Assembly (NCBI GenBank): GCA_004020645.1
Contig: SAQL01000013.1
Span: forward strand, 140,546-204,545
From: Mesorhizobium sp.
Lineage (GTDB): Bacteria; Pseudomonadota; Alphaproteobacteria; Rhizobiales; Rhizobiaceae
Length of the DNA stretch: 64,000 nucleotides
Direction: 5' to 3'
This document shows positions 34,078 through 42,244 of this stretch, piece after piece. The position numbers and the translations under genes are program-made. Within the stretch, counting starts at the first letter, position 1, and each line of letters opens with the position of its first letter. A model generated the notes under the pieces. The model made no database searches. It was not told the DNA's origin and was given only the letters and a program-made list of their open reading frames with translations.

Positions 34078-34899
34078 TTAGGCCGGGTCTATCGCGTCCT
34101 TGAGCTTGCTCAGGAATGCCACCAGAGCATCCTCCGGTCGATCGGCTTCCTCGGTCAGCATGTCGATGCCCCAGCGTCCGAGGACCGCTTCCTGGACGAC
34201 GCTCGGTTGCGGCATGAAGACGAACGATTTCGGACGATTCTTCTCATAACCGGACCGCCGCCAGGTTTCCCAAAGCCGATACAGCAACAGACGGATGTTC
34301 ATGTCGGACATGCTGTAGCCGATGAACAGGATGGTGCGCCCCAGTGCGTCGGCACGAAACTTCACGTCCAATGGCGACTCGAACGAGAGCCGCTCGAAAT
34401 AGTCGGATTCCGCCAGAACCAGCGATGCGTCGTCGTCGAAATCGCCGTGGTATTTGATGATCTGAGTTACCTCATCGCTCGCCTTGGCGATGTCCTTCGC
34501 ATTGGCCACTTTTACGAACGGACGGTCGTGGATTTCGAACGCAACCTCAAGGTTCCGATCATAGTTGGTGGTGTAGATGATCGGGAAATCGAGTGACACG
34601 ATCAGCTCGTGGATCGCCGATCCCTTCACTTTTTCCCGCGAGACACTCCATTCGCGATCCATCCAGCTGCGCAAGGGGCCGATACTCCCATGCTTCAGCC
34701 GGTAATATTCGGCAAGAGCCTGGTAGCTGGGTTCAGGCATATCCACCATGTCGCGGTCGAGGCCGAGTTCATCCTCCATATGCTCAATGAGCTTCTCCCA
34801 GGACGGCAGGCCGACGCTCATCGACACCCCTGCTCCAACGAACAGGATCGCTCGTCGCTCTTTCACCGATTGAGCCAGTTGCTCGAGTGCAGACGGCAT
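34078..34899 (-). CDS. SIR2-family (SIR2_2) protein, probable NAD-consuming enzyme
   Basis: A 273-residue SIR2-fold protein. NAD-binding signature AILFVGAGVSMSVGLPSW lies near residues 15-35, IIYTTNYDRNLE near 95-110, IIKYHGDFDD near 135-145 and FIGYSMSDMNIR near 190. These are the positions used by SIR2_2 proteins in bacteria, many of which are NADases in anti-phage systems. There is no second domain and no neighbouring defence gene, so an abortive-infection role is only possible. ATG 34899 has GGTGAG; the longer frame to 35025 reads through repeats. A near-consensus stress promoter lies 30 bases upstream. Confidence 0.8.
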   Translation of the reverse strand: MPSALEQLAQSVKERRAILFVGAGVSMSVGLPSWEKLIEHMEDELGLDRDMVDMPEPSYQALAEYYRLKHGSIGPLRSWMDREWSVSREKVKGSAIHELIVSLDFPIIYTTNYDRNLEVAFEIHDRPFVKVANAKDIAKASDEVTQIIKYHGDFDDDASLVLAESDYFERLSFESPLDVKFRADALGRTILFIGYSMSDMNIRLLLYRLWETWRRSGYEKNRPKSFVFMPQPSVVQEAVLGRWGIDMLTEEADRPEDALVAFLSKLKDAIDPA

Positions 34900-34928
34900 A
34901 GCCAACTCACCAGGCAATGAACCAACAC

Positions 34929-34953
34929 AACTGCGAAAGGCGTCCTCTGTTCC
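34929..34953 (-). promoter_or_regulatory. Candidate EcfG/RpoE2 promoter for the SIR2 gene
   Basis: Minus strand: GGAAC (34953-34949), 16 bases, AGTT (34932-34929). One mismatch in the -10. Confidence 0.55.
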
Positions 34954-34980
34954 GGAGAGGCCCGGATCACCGCCAAGTCT

Positions 34981-35034
34981 GTTCAGAAAATCGGGTGTGT
35001 TCAGCAAACGGGGTGTGTTCAGCAAATCAGGCGC
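34981..35034. repeat. Three tandem 18-bp repeats in the SIR2 divergent gap
   Basis: Three head-to-tail 18-base units (34981-34998, 34999-35016, 35017-35034), each beginning GTTCAG(A/C)AAA. They lie between the SIR2 promoter and the plus-strand promoter at 35040. They could bind a regulator or be simple slippage products; too short and without spacers for CRISPR. Confidence 0.75.
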
Positions 35035-35039
35035 AGACT

Positions 35040-35064
35040 GGAACCGCTGAGGCAGATCGAAGTT
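35040..35064 (+). promoter_or_regulatory. Candidate EcfG/RpoE2 promoter for the 107-residue membrane protein
   Basis: GGAAC at 35040-35044, 16 bases, AGTT at 35061-35064. One mismatch in the -10; it ends 20 bases before the ATG at 35085. Confidence 0.55.
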
Positions 35065-35084
35065 TGGTTGTCAGGGAGACTATG

Positions 35085-35408
35085 ATGGCCGGAGAACGAG
35101 ATCAGACGCCCGCCAATGCGAGAGGCGATACTCAGGCCGGGGCGACGCAGGATAAGACCCCGGGGTTCGACCCTGCCGCCGCACCCGAAGAGACCGACGC
35201 CGAAGCGGCGGATGTGCCGAATCCCGCCGCCGAGGCTCGTCCACGGCGACAGCCAGAGTTCACCAATGAAGCAAGCTTCGCCAATGCGATGCGGCCGGTG
35301 GAAAGCAAGCCTGGTCTTCAGCCTGGCAAAAACTGGCCGGTGCTGGTGATTGCCGCAGTCGTTCTCATTGCGGCCGCGGTCTTCGTGATAGCGGCCATGC
35401 TGCGCTAG
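35085..35408 (+). CDS. Tail-anchored small membrane protein
   Basis: A 107-residue protein: a long acidic, alanine/proline-rich soluble part (DKTPGFDPAAAPEETDAEAA), then FTNEASFANAMRPVESKPGL and a single C-terminal helix (VLVIAAVVLIAAAVFVIAAM) ending in LR. It should be anchored in the inner membrane by its tail. The second of two adjacent ATGs (35085) is best spaced from GGGAG. A candidate stress promoter is just upstream. Function unknown. Confidence 0.65.
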   Translation: MAGERDQTPANARGDTQAGATQDKTPGFDPAAAPEETDAEAADVPNPAAEARPRRQPEFTNEASFANAMRPVESKPGLQPGKNWPVLVIAAVVLIAAAVFVIAAMLR

Positions 35409-35670
35409 CGAGTAGGTTTCCAGAGCTTATTGGCCCCTGAACATGAAGCGGGCACAGATATACGTGAGCCATCCCCCGTGAACTTTCGTGAGGATCTGGC
35501 CGGATCCCCGGGCTGCCATGTCACGCCCCGAAAGCATAGCTCAGTTCGGTGAGCGCCGTGATGAACCTAGCCGATCTTGCCGAAGAACCAGCCGATGATG
35601 CCGCAGGGTAGATGCCGAACAGCGCCGAGACCATCACGTGGATGGCACCCAAATAAATCGACTCGCCATT

Positions 35671-36132
35671 TCACAAACCACTCATGATCAGTTTCCCGAC
35701 CGCCAACTCGCTCGGGAAATAGCCGCTGTATTTGGGCAAGCTATCGGGCATGTCCAGCACACGACGGTGATAGAATATATCCATGCGAACCGCCGGCAGA
35801 CGGGCCTCGGGCTCGAAATTGCTGGCCGGGATGAACATCACCTTGAATGGCCCGACGCCCGCAACCTCCACAACGGGCTTGCCGCAAGTCCGGCAGACCC
35901 CGCGATTGAAGTTCGGCAGCGGACGGTATTTCTTGAATGAGATATTGCCGGCGTTTTTCAGCACGATATCCTTGGCGCGAACGGCGACCACATCCGCGAA
36001 CGGTTTGCCGTTGAACGCCTGACAGATCAGGCAGTGGCACCGGAACCTGGCTTTCGGCGACGTAAGCACCTCGAACGAGCAAGCGCTGCATTCGCATGAG
36101 CCGCGTAGCGGTGACAACGTGTCGGTGGTCAT
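35671..36132 (-). CDS. GFA (DUF636/CENP-V) family zinc protein
   Basis: A 153-residue protein, second GFA member in the window. Zinc ligands: GSCECSACSFEV near residue 12, FRCHCLICQAFNG near 30 and CRTCGKPVVEV near 80. The three-cluster pattern is more typical than in the first copy (19881-20318). The reaction is unknown; some relatives act on S-hydroxymethylglutathione. It starts 41 bases past the stop of the aldehyde dehydrogenase on the same strand, so the two may be co-transcribed, linking it to aldehyde handling. The ATG at 36132 gives the domain start. Confidence 0.8.
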   Translation of the reverse strand: MTTDTLSPLRGSCECSACSFEVLTSPKARFRCHCLICQAFNGKPFADVVAVRAKDIVLKNAGNISFKKYRPLPNFNRGVCRTCGKPVVEVAGVGPFKVMFIPASNFEPEARLPAVRMDIFYHRRVLDMPDSLPKYSGYFPSELAVGKLIMSGL

Positions 36133-36173
36133 GTGCGGATGCTCCTGAGCTTGTTTTAATGACGGCATGCTGG

Positions 36174-37601
36174 TCACCGGAGCATCATGTTGAGGACGGT
36201 ATCGATCGGTTGTCTGAAGGGGGCACGCAGAAGGTTGGAGAGGTTCCAACGGCCCTGCTCATAGATCCCCTTGGCATGGCTGAGGGTACGGAAGCCTTCG
36301 ATGCCATGGTACGCCCCCATGCCGCTGGGACCGACACCGCCGAAAGGCAAGTCATCCTGGGCGATGTGCATGATTGTGCCGTTGATGGTGACGTTTCCGG
36401 AGGTCGTTCGGCTCAGCACCTTGCGCCGGTCTTCATCATCGGCGCCGAAGTAGTAGAGCGCGAGTGGCCGAGGCCGGGCGTTCACGTAGGCGATCGCTTC
36501 TTCGATGTCGCGGTAGGGAAAAATCGGCAGGACCGGGCCGAAGATTTCCTCATGAGCGATGCTCATGTCGTCGGTGGCTCCGAGGACGACGGTTGGCGCC
36601 AGCGTGTTGAGGCGACGGGATGCATCGCTGGGCCGGTTGCCGACCTCGATGATCCGCGCTCCTTTGGAGCGGGCGTCGTCGATCAGACTCTGAAGCCGGG
36701 CATGGTGCCGCTCGTTTATGATCGAGGTGTAATCCTCACTCGTCGGACCGTCAGGATAAAAGGAAGTCACCTTCCGGTCATATGCCTTGACGAATGCGTC
36801 AACCTCGCTTTCGTGGACGAGTGCATAGTCCGGGGCGATGCAGGTTTGTCCGGCGCTGAGCAGCTTTCCGTAGGCAATTGACGCGGCCGCCTGATCGAGG
36901 GCGCTGCCCTTGGCGACGATGCTGGGCGACTTGCCCCCGAGTTCGAGGGTAACCGGAACGAGGTTGTCGCTTGCGGCCTTCATCACCGATCGCCCTACTG
37001 CGGTGCTCCCGGTGAAGACCAAGTGGTCGAACGGCAAGGCCGTAAAGGCCGCCCCCACGGCCGCATCGCCAGTGACGATCGCGAACTGATCTTCGGCGAA
37101 AATCTCGCCGAACATTTTTGCGAGCAGCGCATTGGTGACGGGCGTGAACTCCGAGGGTTTCAGCATCACCCGGTTTCCAGCGGCGATGGCCGTGACGACC
37201 GGCATCAGCGCGAGGTTCACCGGGTAGTTCCACGGCGACATGACGCCGACGACACCAAGCGGCTGATATTCGATGCGAGCGTTGCCCATTCGCATATGCA
37301 GGGCGACGTGGCGGCGGGTCGGCGCCATGAATTTGCGAAGGTTTCGGATCAGATACTTCGTGCCCTCGGCGACCCCTCCGACCTCCATGATCGCCGTCTC
37401 ATACCTCGAGCGATGCCCGAAATCGGCATTGATGGCATCTTCAATCGCTTTGCGGTGCCCGATAATCATGGCCCTGAACTTGGCCAGATCAGCGCGTCGC
37501 TGCGCCAGCGAAGGCGCTCCGTCATGCAGGAAGGCAGCACGCTGGCCGGCGAGAAGACTGCCCAGCCGATCAGCGTCGGTGATTTTTGCGATTGCGTTCA
37601 T
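36174..37601 (-). CDS. Coniferyl-aldehyde-dehydrogenase-like aldehyde dehydrogenase
   Basis: A 475-residue NAD(P)-dependent aldehyde dehydrogenase. It carries GVVGVMSPWNYPVNLALMPV, FTGSTAVGRSVMKAA, the catalytic glutamate in VTLELGGKSPSIV and the catalytic cysteine in SAGQTCIAPDY, then HEEIFGPVLPIFPY. The C terminus RAPFRQPIDTVLNMMLR and overall pattern fit coniferyl aldehyde dehydrogenases (CalB), which oxidise aromatic aldehydes to acids. A GGAGTGG site precedes the ATG. A TetR-type regulator diverges 97 bases away, and is the probable controller. The true substrate may be another aldehyde. Confidence 0.88.
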   Translation of the reverse strand: MNAIAKITDADRLGSLLAGQRAAFLHDGAPSLAQRRADLAKFRAMIIGHRKAIEDAINADFGHRSRYETAIMEVGGVAEGTKYLIRNLRKFMAPTRRHVALHMRMGNARIEYQPLGVVGVMSPWNYPVNLALMPVVTAIAAGNRVMLKPSEFTPVTNALLAKMFGEIFAEDQFAIVTGDAAVGAAFTALPFDHLVFTGSTAVGRSVMKAASDNLVPVTLELGGKSPSIVAKGSALDQAAASIAYGKLLSAGQTCIAPDYALVHESEVDAFVKAYDRKVTSFYPDGPTSEDYTSIINERHHARLQSLIDDARSKGARIIEVGNRPSDASRRLNTLAPTVVLGATDDMSIAHEEIFGPVLPIFPYRDIEEAIAYVNARPRPLALYYFGADDEDRRKVLSRTTSGNVTINGTIMHIAQDDLPFGGVGPSGMGAYHGIEGFRTLSHAKGIYEQGRWNLSNLLRAPFRQPIDTVLNMMLR

Positions 37602-37639
37602 GGTCCACTCCGATGTAGACAGGAGAAACTTATGCTCTT

Positions 37640-37668
37640 GACATAGGCCCTTAAGTAGTCGCTGTCAA
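37640..37668 (-). promoter_or_regulatory. Probable sigma-70 type promoter of the aldehyde dehydrogenase
   Basis: On the minus strand TTGACA (37668-37663), a 17-base spacer and TATGTC (37645-37640). The TTGACA also forms an inverted pair with TTGACA on the plus strand at 37638-37643, so the site doubles as an imperfect palindrome where the divergent TetR regulator could bind. Confidence 0.6.
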
Positions 37669-37698
37669 CAATGTATTCACAAGAAACTTTGAGGTACC

Positions 37699-38310
37699 AT
37701 GCAGGACGCACCCAACCGCCCCTATCACCACGGTGATCTCCGTCGTGCGGTCATCGAGACGGCGTTGGATATGCTTCGGGAGGAGAAGGGCTGGCAGTTC
37801 ACGCTGCGGGAAGTCGCCCGCCGGGCAGGCGTAAGCCACGCGGCACCCTACAAGCACTTCCCCGATAAGGCCGCGCTGCTTGCGGAGATCGCTATGATTG
37901 GGTTCGACCGGCTGCGCGAGTCCCTATCGGCAGCGAAATCTGAAGCGCCCAAAACTCTGCGCGACGAAATTACTCCGATAGCTCGCGCCTACGTCGCGTT
38001 CGGAACGGAAAACCCTGCTCTCTACCGCCTGATGTTCAGCGCCGGCGAGGACAAAGTCGTAGGGATGCATCTCAATGAGCGGGCCCTCGCGGTCTTCGAT
38101 GTGGCGCTCGAAACCCTCCGGCGCGGCCAGGCCGTCGGGAGCATTCGCAAGCGGCCGATAGAAGGTCAGGCGGCAGCCTGGTGGGGGCTCATCCACGGCA
38201 TGACCATGCTTGCGATCGATGGGCTCCTGGTGCCGGAGAAGGTGGGATCGGCCCCCTTGGATGCGGCCTTGAGCACGCTGGTGGAAGGGCTGGGGAACCC
38301 AGCAACATGA
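37699..38310 (+). CDS. TetR-family transcriptional regulator
   Basis: A 203-residue repressor-type protein. The helix-turn-helix is at residues ~15-60 (WQFTLREVARRAGVSHAAPY, KHFPDKAALLAEIA). The C-terminal ligand domain (AYVAFGTENPALYRLMFSAG, AAWWGLIHGMTMLAIDGLL) is of the WHG/TetR_C_33 type. A GAGGTACC site precedes the ATG. It diverges from the aldehyde dehydrogenase, the natural target; the inverted TTGACA pair in the gap is a possible operator. Ligand unknown. Confidence 0.9.
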   Translation: MQDAPNRPYHHGDLRRAVIETALDMLREEKGWQFTLREVARRAGVSHAAPYKHFPDKAALLAEIAMIGFDRLRESLSAAKSEAPKTLRDEITPIARAYVAFGTENPALYRLMFSAGEDKVVGMHLNERALAVFDVALETLRRGQAVGSIRKRPIEGQAAAWWGLIHGMTMLAIDGLLVPEKVGSAPLDAALSTLVEGLGNPAT

Positions 38311-38386
38311 CACTAGCTGGCGCCATCCCGTTCGACCCATAATCCGCCTACCGTATATCTGTGCCCCCTTTTATTGTTCAGGGGCC

Positions 38387-39322
38387 TTATTCGTACCCGA
38401 AGGCAAAATCATTGTGCGCATCGGTCGCGGCGATCGCAGCCTGGCCGAAAGCGACTGCGATCTGGTTCAGGGTCCTGACCAGGTCGCCGATGGCATACAC
38501 CCCATCGACCGAAGTCCGCTGATGCTTGTCGACGACGACATAGCCCTCGTCGCAGCATTCGATGCCCATTGCCAGCGCGAGTTCGGAACGCACCCGGCAT
38601 CCCATCGCCGGATAGATGACGTCGAAATGGCGCATCTCGCCGTCCTTGAGGACGGCCTGGTAGCCGCTGTCGGTGGGAACAAACTTTTTGAACGCGTCGC
38701 AAACAGCAATGTTCTCTTCCATGGCCACGCGCCGTGTGCTGGTGGAAAAATCGGGGAGATAGCGTGCGAGCATTGTGACGTGCTGCGTATACTGCTTGAG
38801 GAACAAGGCCTCTCGCAGTGCCTGCGCCTCGTGGCCGATGACCGCGACCTGACGATCTATGACCTCGTAGCCGTCACAAACCGGGCAAAGGCGTACGCTG
38901 CCTTTGGCGATCGCCTCGCGCAGACGCGGAATTGCCGGCACGACGTCGACGACACCTGTCGCCAGGAATACCTTGCGGGCGACAATCCGCCCCGCGTTGG
39001 TCTCGGCGCCAAACCCGCCTACGGTCGGCTCGATCGATGACGCCTGATCCTGCACCAGTGTCGCTCCGTATTCGGCGGCCTGCGCACGAAGGCGCTGCAG
39101 AAGATCGGGGCCGCTGATCCCTTCGGGAAATCCCGGGCAGTTACGGCTTTGCGCAATCAGCATCGCGCGCGATTCACCCGCGTCGACCACGACGACCCGA
39201 TGACGGAACCTGCCGAGATAGAGAGCGGCCGCCAGCCCCGCAGGTCCGCCGCCAACAATGAGAACATCCACTTCAGTCGCGGATGAGGCTGAATGTCGGC
39301 GTTTGCGCACGGGTTGATCCAT
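38387..39322 (-). CDS. NAD(P)/FAD-dependent oxidoreductase, thioredoxin-reductase-like
   Basis: A 311-residue flavoprotein. FAD-binding DVLIVGGGPAGLAAALYLG is near residue 20, the redox pair CPVC in VRLCPVCDGYEV near 150, and GVYAIGDLVRTLNQIAVA near the C terminus. These fit the thioredoxin-reductase-like class (two-cysteine motif CPVC rather than CATC), which includes enzymes of unclear substrate. The NADP loop appears as AVIGHEAQALREAL. The ATG at 39322 is preferred; a longer frame to 39481 has no family resemblance. The gene stands apart from neighbours by 74 bases. Confidence 0.82.
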   Translation of the reverse strand: MDQPVRKRRHSASSATEVDVLIVGGGPAGLAAALYLGRFRHRVVVVDAGESRAMLIAQSRNCPGFPEGISGPDLLQRLRAQAAEYGATLVQDQASSIEPTVGGFGAETNAGRIVARKVFLATGVVDVVPAIPRLREAIAKGSVRLCPVCDGYEVIDRQVAVIGHEAQALREALFLKQYTQHVTMLARYLPDFSTSTRRVAMEENIAVCDAFKKFVPTDSGYQAVLKDGEMRHFDVIYPAMGCRVRSELALAMGIECCDEGYVVVDKHQRTSVDGVYAIGDLVRTLNQIAVAFGQAAIAATDAHNDFAFGYE

Positions 39323-39396
39323 CCGCGCCGAACGCACTCGTGGGAAAGATGTTCCCGCGCTGAAATCGAAGCCGCGACATCCGTGGCGGCACGGCA

Positions 39397-39870
39397 TCAC
39401 CACTCGATCGCCGGTCGCGCGATCATCAGCCAGAAAATCCCGAGGACGGCAGCAAAGGCGGGAAAGCCAAAGGCGAACCACAGCCAGAAAAGCCTGCTAT
39501 ACCGGGCCGGCAGCGGGGTCCCTGCTTTGGCGGCTTCGGACGCCAGATTGCGCATTTCCATCTGCATCCATACCACCGGCAGCCAGAATGCGCCGGTGAC
39601 GATGTAAAGCGCGATGGAAAGCACGATCCAGCCTTCGGAGAGCGGGTAACCCGCCTGCCAGGCGAGCGCGACGCCGGTGATAGGCTGCGCCACGACGGCA
39701 GTTGCCGTGAAGAGAAAATCGGCGACCACCACGATGCGCGCCACTGCCGCAATTGTTGCCGCATTGCCGGTCCTGTGGGCGAGAAGCATGAAGAAGGCAA
39801 TGCCGGCGCCGGTGCCAAGCAGCACACTGGCGCCGATGACATGCAGGTACTTCAGCACGAAATAGAGCAT
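39397..39870 (-). CDS. DUF2269 family membrane protein
   Basis: A 157-residue protein with four helices: YFVLKYLHVIGASVLLGTGA, FLFTATAVVAQPITGVALA, WIVLSIALYIVTGAFWLPVV and FWLWFAFGFPAFAAVLGIF. LKYLHVIGA and the overall layout match DUF2269. The ATG overlaps the upstream stop as ATGA, and GGAGGAG lies in the upstream gene, so it is coupled to the SDR-DoxX gene. Function unknown; often near NmrA-like genes. Confidence 0.8.
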   Translation of the reverse strand: MLYFVLKYLHVIGASVLLGTGAGIAFFMLLAHRTGNAATIAAVARIVVVADFLFTATAVVAQPITGVALAWQAGYPLSEGWIVLSIALYIVTGAFWLPVVWMQMEMRNLASEAAKAGTPLPARYSRLFWLWFAFGFPAFAAVLGIFWLMIARPAIEW

Positions 39871-41156
39871 CAGCGCTCCTCCAGTATCGCCAGTGCAACA
39901 AAGTGAAGGACGATGATCGGCAAGACCTTCAGGAACGGCCCAAGCGGTTCGTTCCACAGGTCCGGGCGCAGGAAAGTGCCCACGACCAGATAAAACAGCG
40001 AGAGCGCGATGCCAGCGTAGAGACCTTTTCGCGCCGTTGGCCGCCAGGCTATGAGAGCGCCGACGACGACGTCGGCAAGAGCGCCGGCGATCACGGCAGG
40101 CGCCGACAACATGCCGGCCCCAGTGCTTTGCATAAGGCCGATGCCGTTGCCGTAGCCAGTGGTCAGCGACACGATCCCTGTCATGATCCAGAAGAACGGC
40201 AGGACGACGAAGATTGCAGGCTTGGTGAAATAAAGCCCGGCAAACCATTTCTCCTGCACAGTTGCCGGATTGAGCGCGAGGAACTGCGCCAGGCTTTGTG
40301 GCCGTATACCGGTCAAGGAAATCCAATCCGAGGGATCTCCGAGCGCACCTCGCGTGATCTCCCTGGCGGCGTTGGTGCGCATCGGAGGCCGCCAGCCGAG
40401 CATCGCGGCAAGATCGCCGAGGCGGTAGAGAAGCCGCGCAACCCATCCCGGCAAGGCAAGCCTGGGCACGGGAGTCCAGCCGAGCCAGCGGCGGAAAGTG
40501 CCGACAATCTCGTCCATGGTTAGCTGTTCGGGACCTGCAAGTTCCAGCGCCAGACGAGACGGACTGCCGGGATTGAGAAAGAAGAGCACCGTCGAGACCA
40601 CATCCTCAAGCTGCACGACCTGGAGCCGGCCGGTATCTGGCATTGACGGCAGGACCGGCAGCGAGGCCAGACCGCGAAACAATGCACTGGCCCCAAACAC
40701 CGGCCGGCCGAGCACTACTGAAGGGCGAAGGATTATCCAGTCCAGATCAAGGGCCATGAGGGCCTGATCGCCAGCATATTTCGTCGCCGAGAACGACGAA
40801 GGCTGTGCCCGATCGACACCCATTGCCGAGAAGTGGATCACCTTGGCAACGCCGGCGCGCGCGCAGGCGCGAAAAAGAGCCGCCGCCGCATCGCGATGAA
40901 CTTGCCCGGTCTTTTCGCGAGGGCTGTCCTGCAGAACGCCGGCACAGTTCACGACGGCATCGATGCCTGCCAGATGCGGCAGCCAATCTTCAGGGCGTAG
41001 CGCGGTCGCCATGTCCAGCACCAGCAATTGGTAGTCGCGGGCTGCATTTGCCCGAGAGCTACGGACGATGCCGACCACCTCATGTCGTTCGGAAACGAGG
41101 CGGGAACACACCGAAGCGCCGATCAGGCCGGTGGCGCCAACAACGAGAATTCTCAT
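39870..41156 (-). CDS. NmrA-like SDR fused to a DoxX-like membrane domain
   Basis: A 428-residue fusion. Residues 1-~290 form an extended SDR with RILVVGATGLIGASVCSRL, VNCAGVLQDSP, VIHFSAMGVDRA and SATKYAGDQAL. Residues ~305-428 contain four helices (AIFVVLPFFWIMTGIVSLTT, MLSAPAVIAGALADVVVGAL, GLYAGIALSLFYLVVGTFL, FLKVLPIIVLHFVALAIL) of the DoxX-like type. A modular SDR plus DoxX_2 protein is known as a family; its reaction is unknown. The downstream DUF2269 gene overlaps it. It likely works at the membrane. Confidence 0.82.
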   Translation of the reverse strand: MRILVVGATGLIGASVCSRLVSERHEVVGIVRSSRANAARDYQLLVLDMATALRPEDWLPHLAGIDAVVNCAGVLQDSPREKTGQVHRDAAAALFRACARAGVAKVIHFSAMGVDRAQPSSFSATKYAGDQALMALDLDWIILRPSVVLGRPVFGASALFRGLASLPVLPSMPDTGRLQVVQLEDVVSTVLFFLNPGSPSRLALELAGPEQLTMDEIVGTFRRWLGWTPVPRLALPGWVARLLYRLGDLAAMLGWRPPMRTNAAREITRGALGDPSDWISLTGIRPQSLAQFLALNPATVQEKWFAGLYFTKPAIFVVLPFFWIMTGIVSLTTGYGNGIGLMQSTGAGMLSAPAVIAGALADVVVGALIAWRPTARKGLYAGIALSLFYLVVGTFLRPDLWNEPLGPFLKVLPIIVLHFVALAILEER

Positions 41157-41303
41157 CGGACCCAGATCTCCGGTGCCGGAGGGATATTGTTCATTCTACG
41201 CTCTGACTTGCGAATGTTCGACGTGCCCACTCGCGCGAGAACCGTCGGGCAGCGCGGAACAAACCATCGATCGCGGGATTAGGAAAGCACCAGGAGGTCT
41301 GTC

Positions 41304-41513
41304 ATGGACAGGGAAGAGCGTATCAGGCGGCGAGCCCATGAAATCTGGGAGCGTGAAGGCCGTCCGGAAGGACGGGAGCGCGAGCATTGGGATCAGGCCG
41401 TGCAAGAGATCGAGGCAGAGGATTCCGAAGCAGAACGTGGCCCGGTCATGCCTGACCCGACCGTTGGCGCCGGCTCCGAACCCGATACGGGCGGCACCAA
41501 ACCACCGAGATAA
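41304..41513 (+). CDS. DUF2934 domain protein
   Basis: A 69-residue protein. RIRRRAHEIWEREGRPEGRE followed by HWDQAVQEIEAED is the DUF2934 signature (about 35 residues), then an acidic, glycine-rich tail. An AGGAGG site is seven bases before the ATG. GGAAC at 41256-41260 with TT after 18 bases gives a looser stress-promoter match. Function unknown; the family is abundant in rhizobia. Confidence 0.85.
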   Translation: MDREERIRRRAHEIWEREGRPEGREREHWDQAVQEIEAEDSEAERGPVMPDPTVGAGSEPDTGGTKPPR

Positions 41514-41563
41514 CGGGCAGCCGACGTCTTGACCGGCGGTTTCGGCACGGAAAGGAACATGCC

Positions 41564-41695
41564 ATGCCTCGTCTGATCGCCTTGATCGTGATCGTATTGT
41601 CGGTGGTCTTCATCGGTTGGCTATGGGTCGACCAGACCGGCCGGACGAGCGACGGGACTCATCCTGCGCCGCATGCAATCGACCAGGACGGATGA
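41564..41695 (+). CDS. Tiny single-pass membrane protein
   Basis: A 43-residue protein: PRLIALIVIVLSVVFIGWLW is a membrane helix, followed by a short polar tail (TSDGTHPAPHAIDQDG). AAAGGAAC precedes the ATG. It follows the DUF2934 gene by 50 bases. Function unknown. Confidence 0.55.
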   Translation: MPRLIALIVIVLSVVFIGWLWVDQTGRTSDGTHPAPHAIDQDG

Positions 41696-41759
41696 CGACG
41701 GCAGTTGAACTCCATTCCGGGCAGGACCTGCAAGTTTTCGCAGTGGATGCGATCCTCTC

Positions 41760-41978
41760 CTAACTCGCGCGCGCGGGATCCTCATTCCTGTACTCGTGAA
41801 TGAGCCCAAGGATTTGCGATCGGACCAACTCGCGAGCCTCGGGCTGAACGAACGGCATCAAGAGTTCGACCCGCTCCTCGACCTTCTCGGGAAGATCCGC
41901 AGCAGGATCGATGAGGTCGTTGCCGTGCGCGTAGAGATTTTCCGTCAGCTTTTTATCGAGGTCGGAAAAAATGCCCAT
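41760..41978 (-). CDS. Small conserved hypothetical protein
   Basis: A 72-residue helical protein (MGIFSDLDKKLTENLYAHG, LPEKVEERVELLMPFVQPE, ARELVRSQILGLIHEYRNE). The ATG at 41978 has a GGAGCAGATCA site. A GGAAC at 42034-42030 (minus) with TT after 19 bases is a loose stress-promoter match. No family recognised. Confidence 0.7.
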   Translation of the reverse strand: MGIFSDLDKKLTENLYAHGNDLIDPAADLPEKVEERVELLMPFVQPEARELVRSQILGLIHEYRNEDPARAS

Positions 41979-42244
41979 TGATCTGCTCCAAGCCAGCTTC
42001 TCTGCTTTAATTGACAGGCTGACGGAAATGTTCCCCGGATGCGCCAACTTCGGTCGTTCGGAGCGGCCGCTGCAATGTTGGGGCATTCATGACATTCAGT
42101 CAAAAAGACGCGCGCGGCGATTCGGGTCAATTCTGACCAGGACGGTACGTCACCTGAACGCACGTACAGCAGGCTATCCAATGCGATTGCCATGACGCCT
42201 CGCGTGCAATAGGCCTTTGCCGGAAAAACGCAGGGAGGATTGCC

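Noticed and set aside
34981..35034. Possible CRISPR array
   Set aside because: Three 18-bp units are directly abutting with no spacers, and no cas genes are present.
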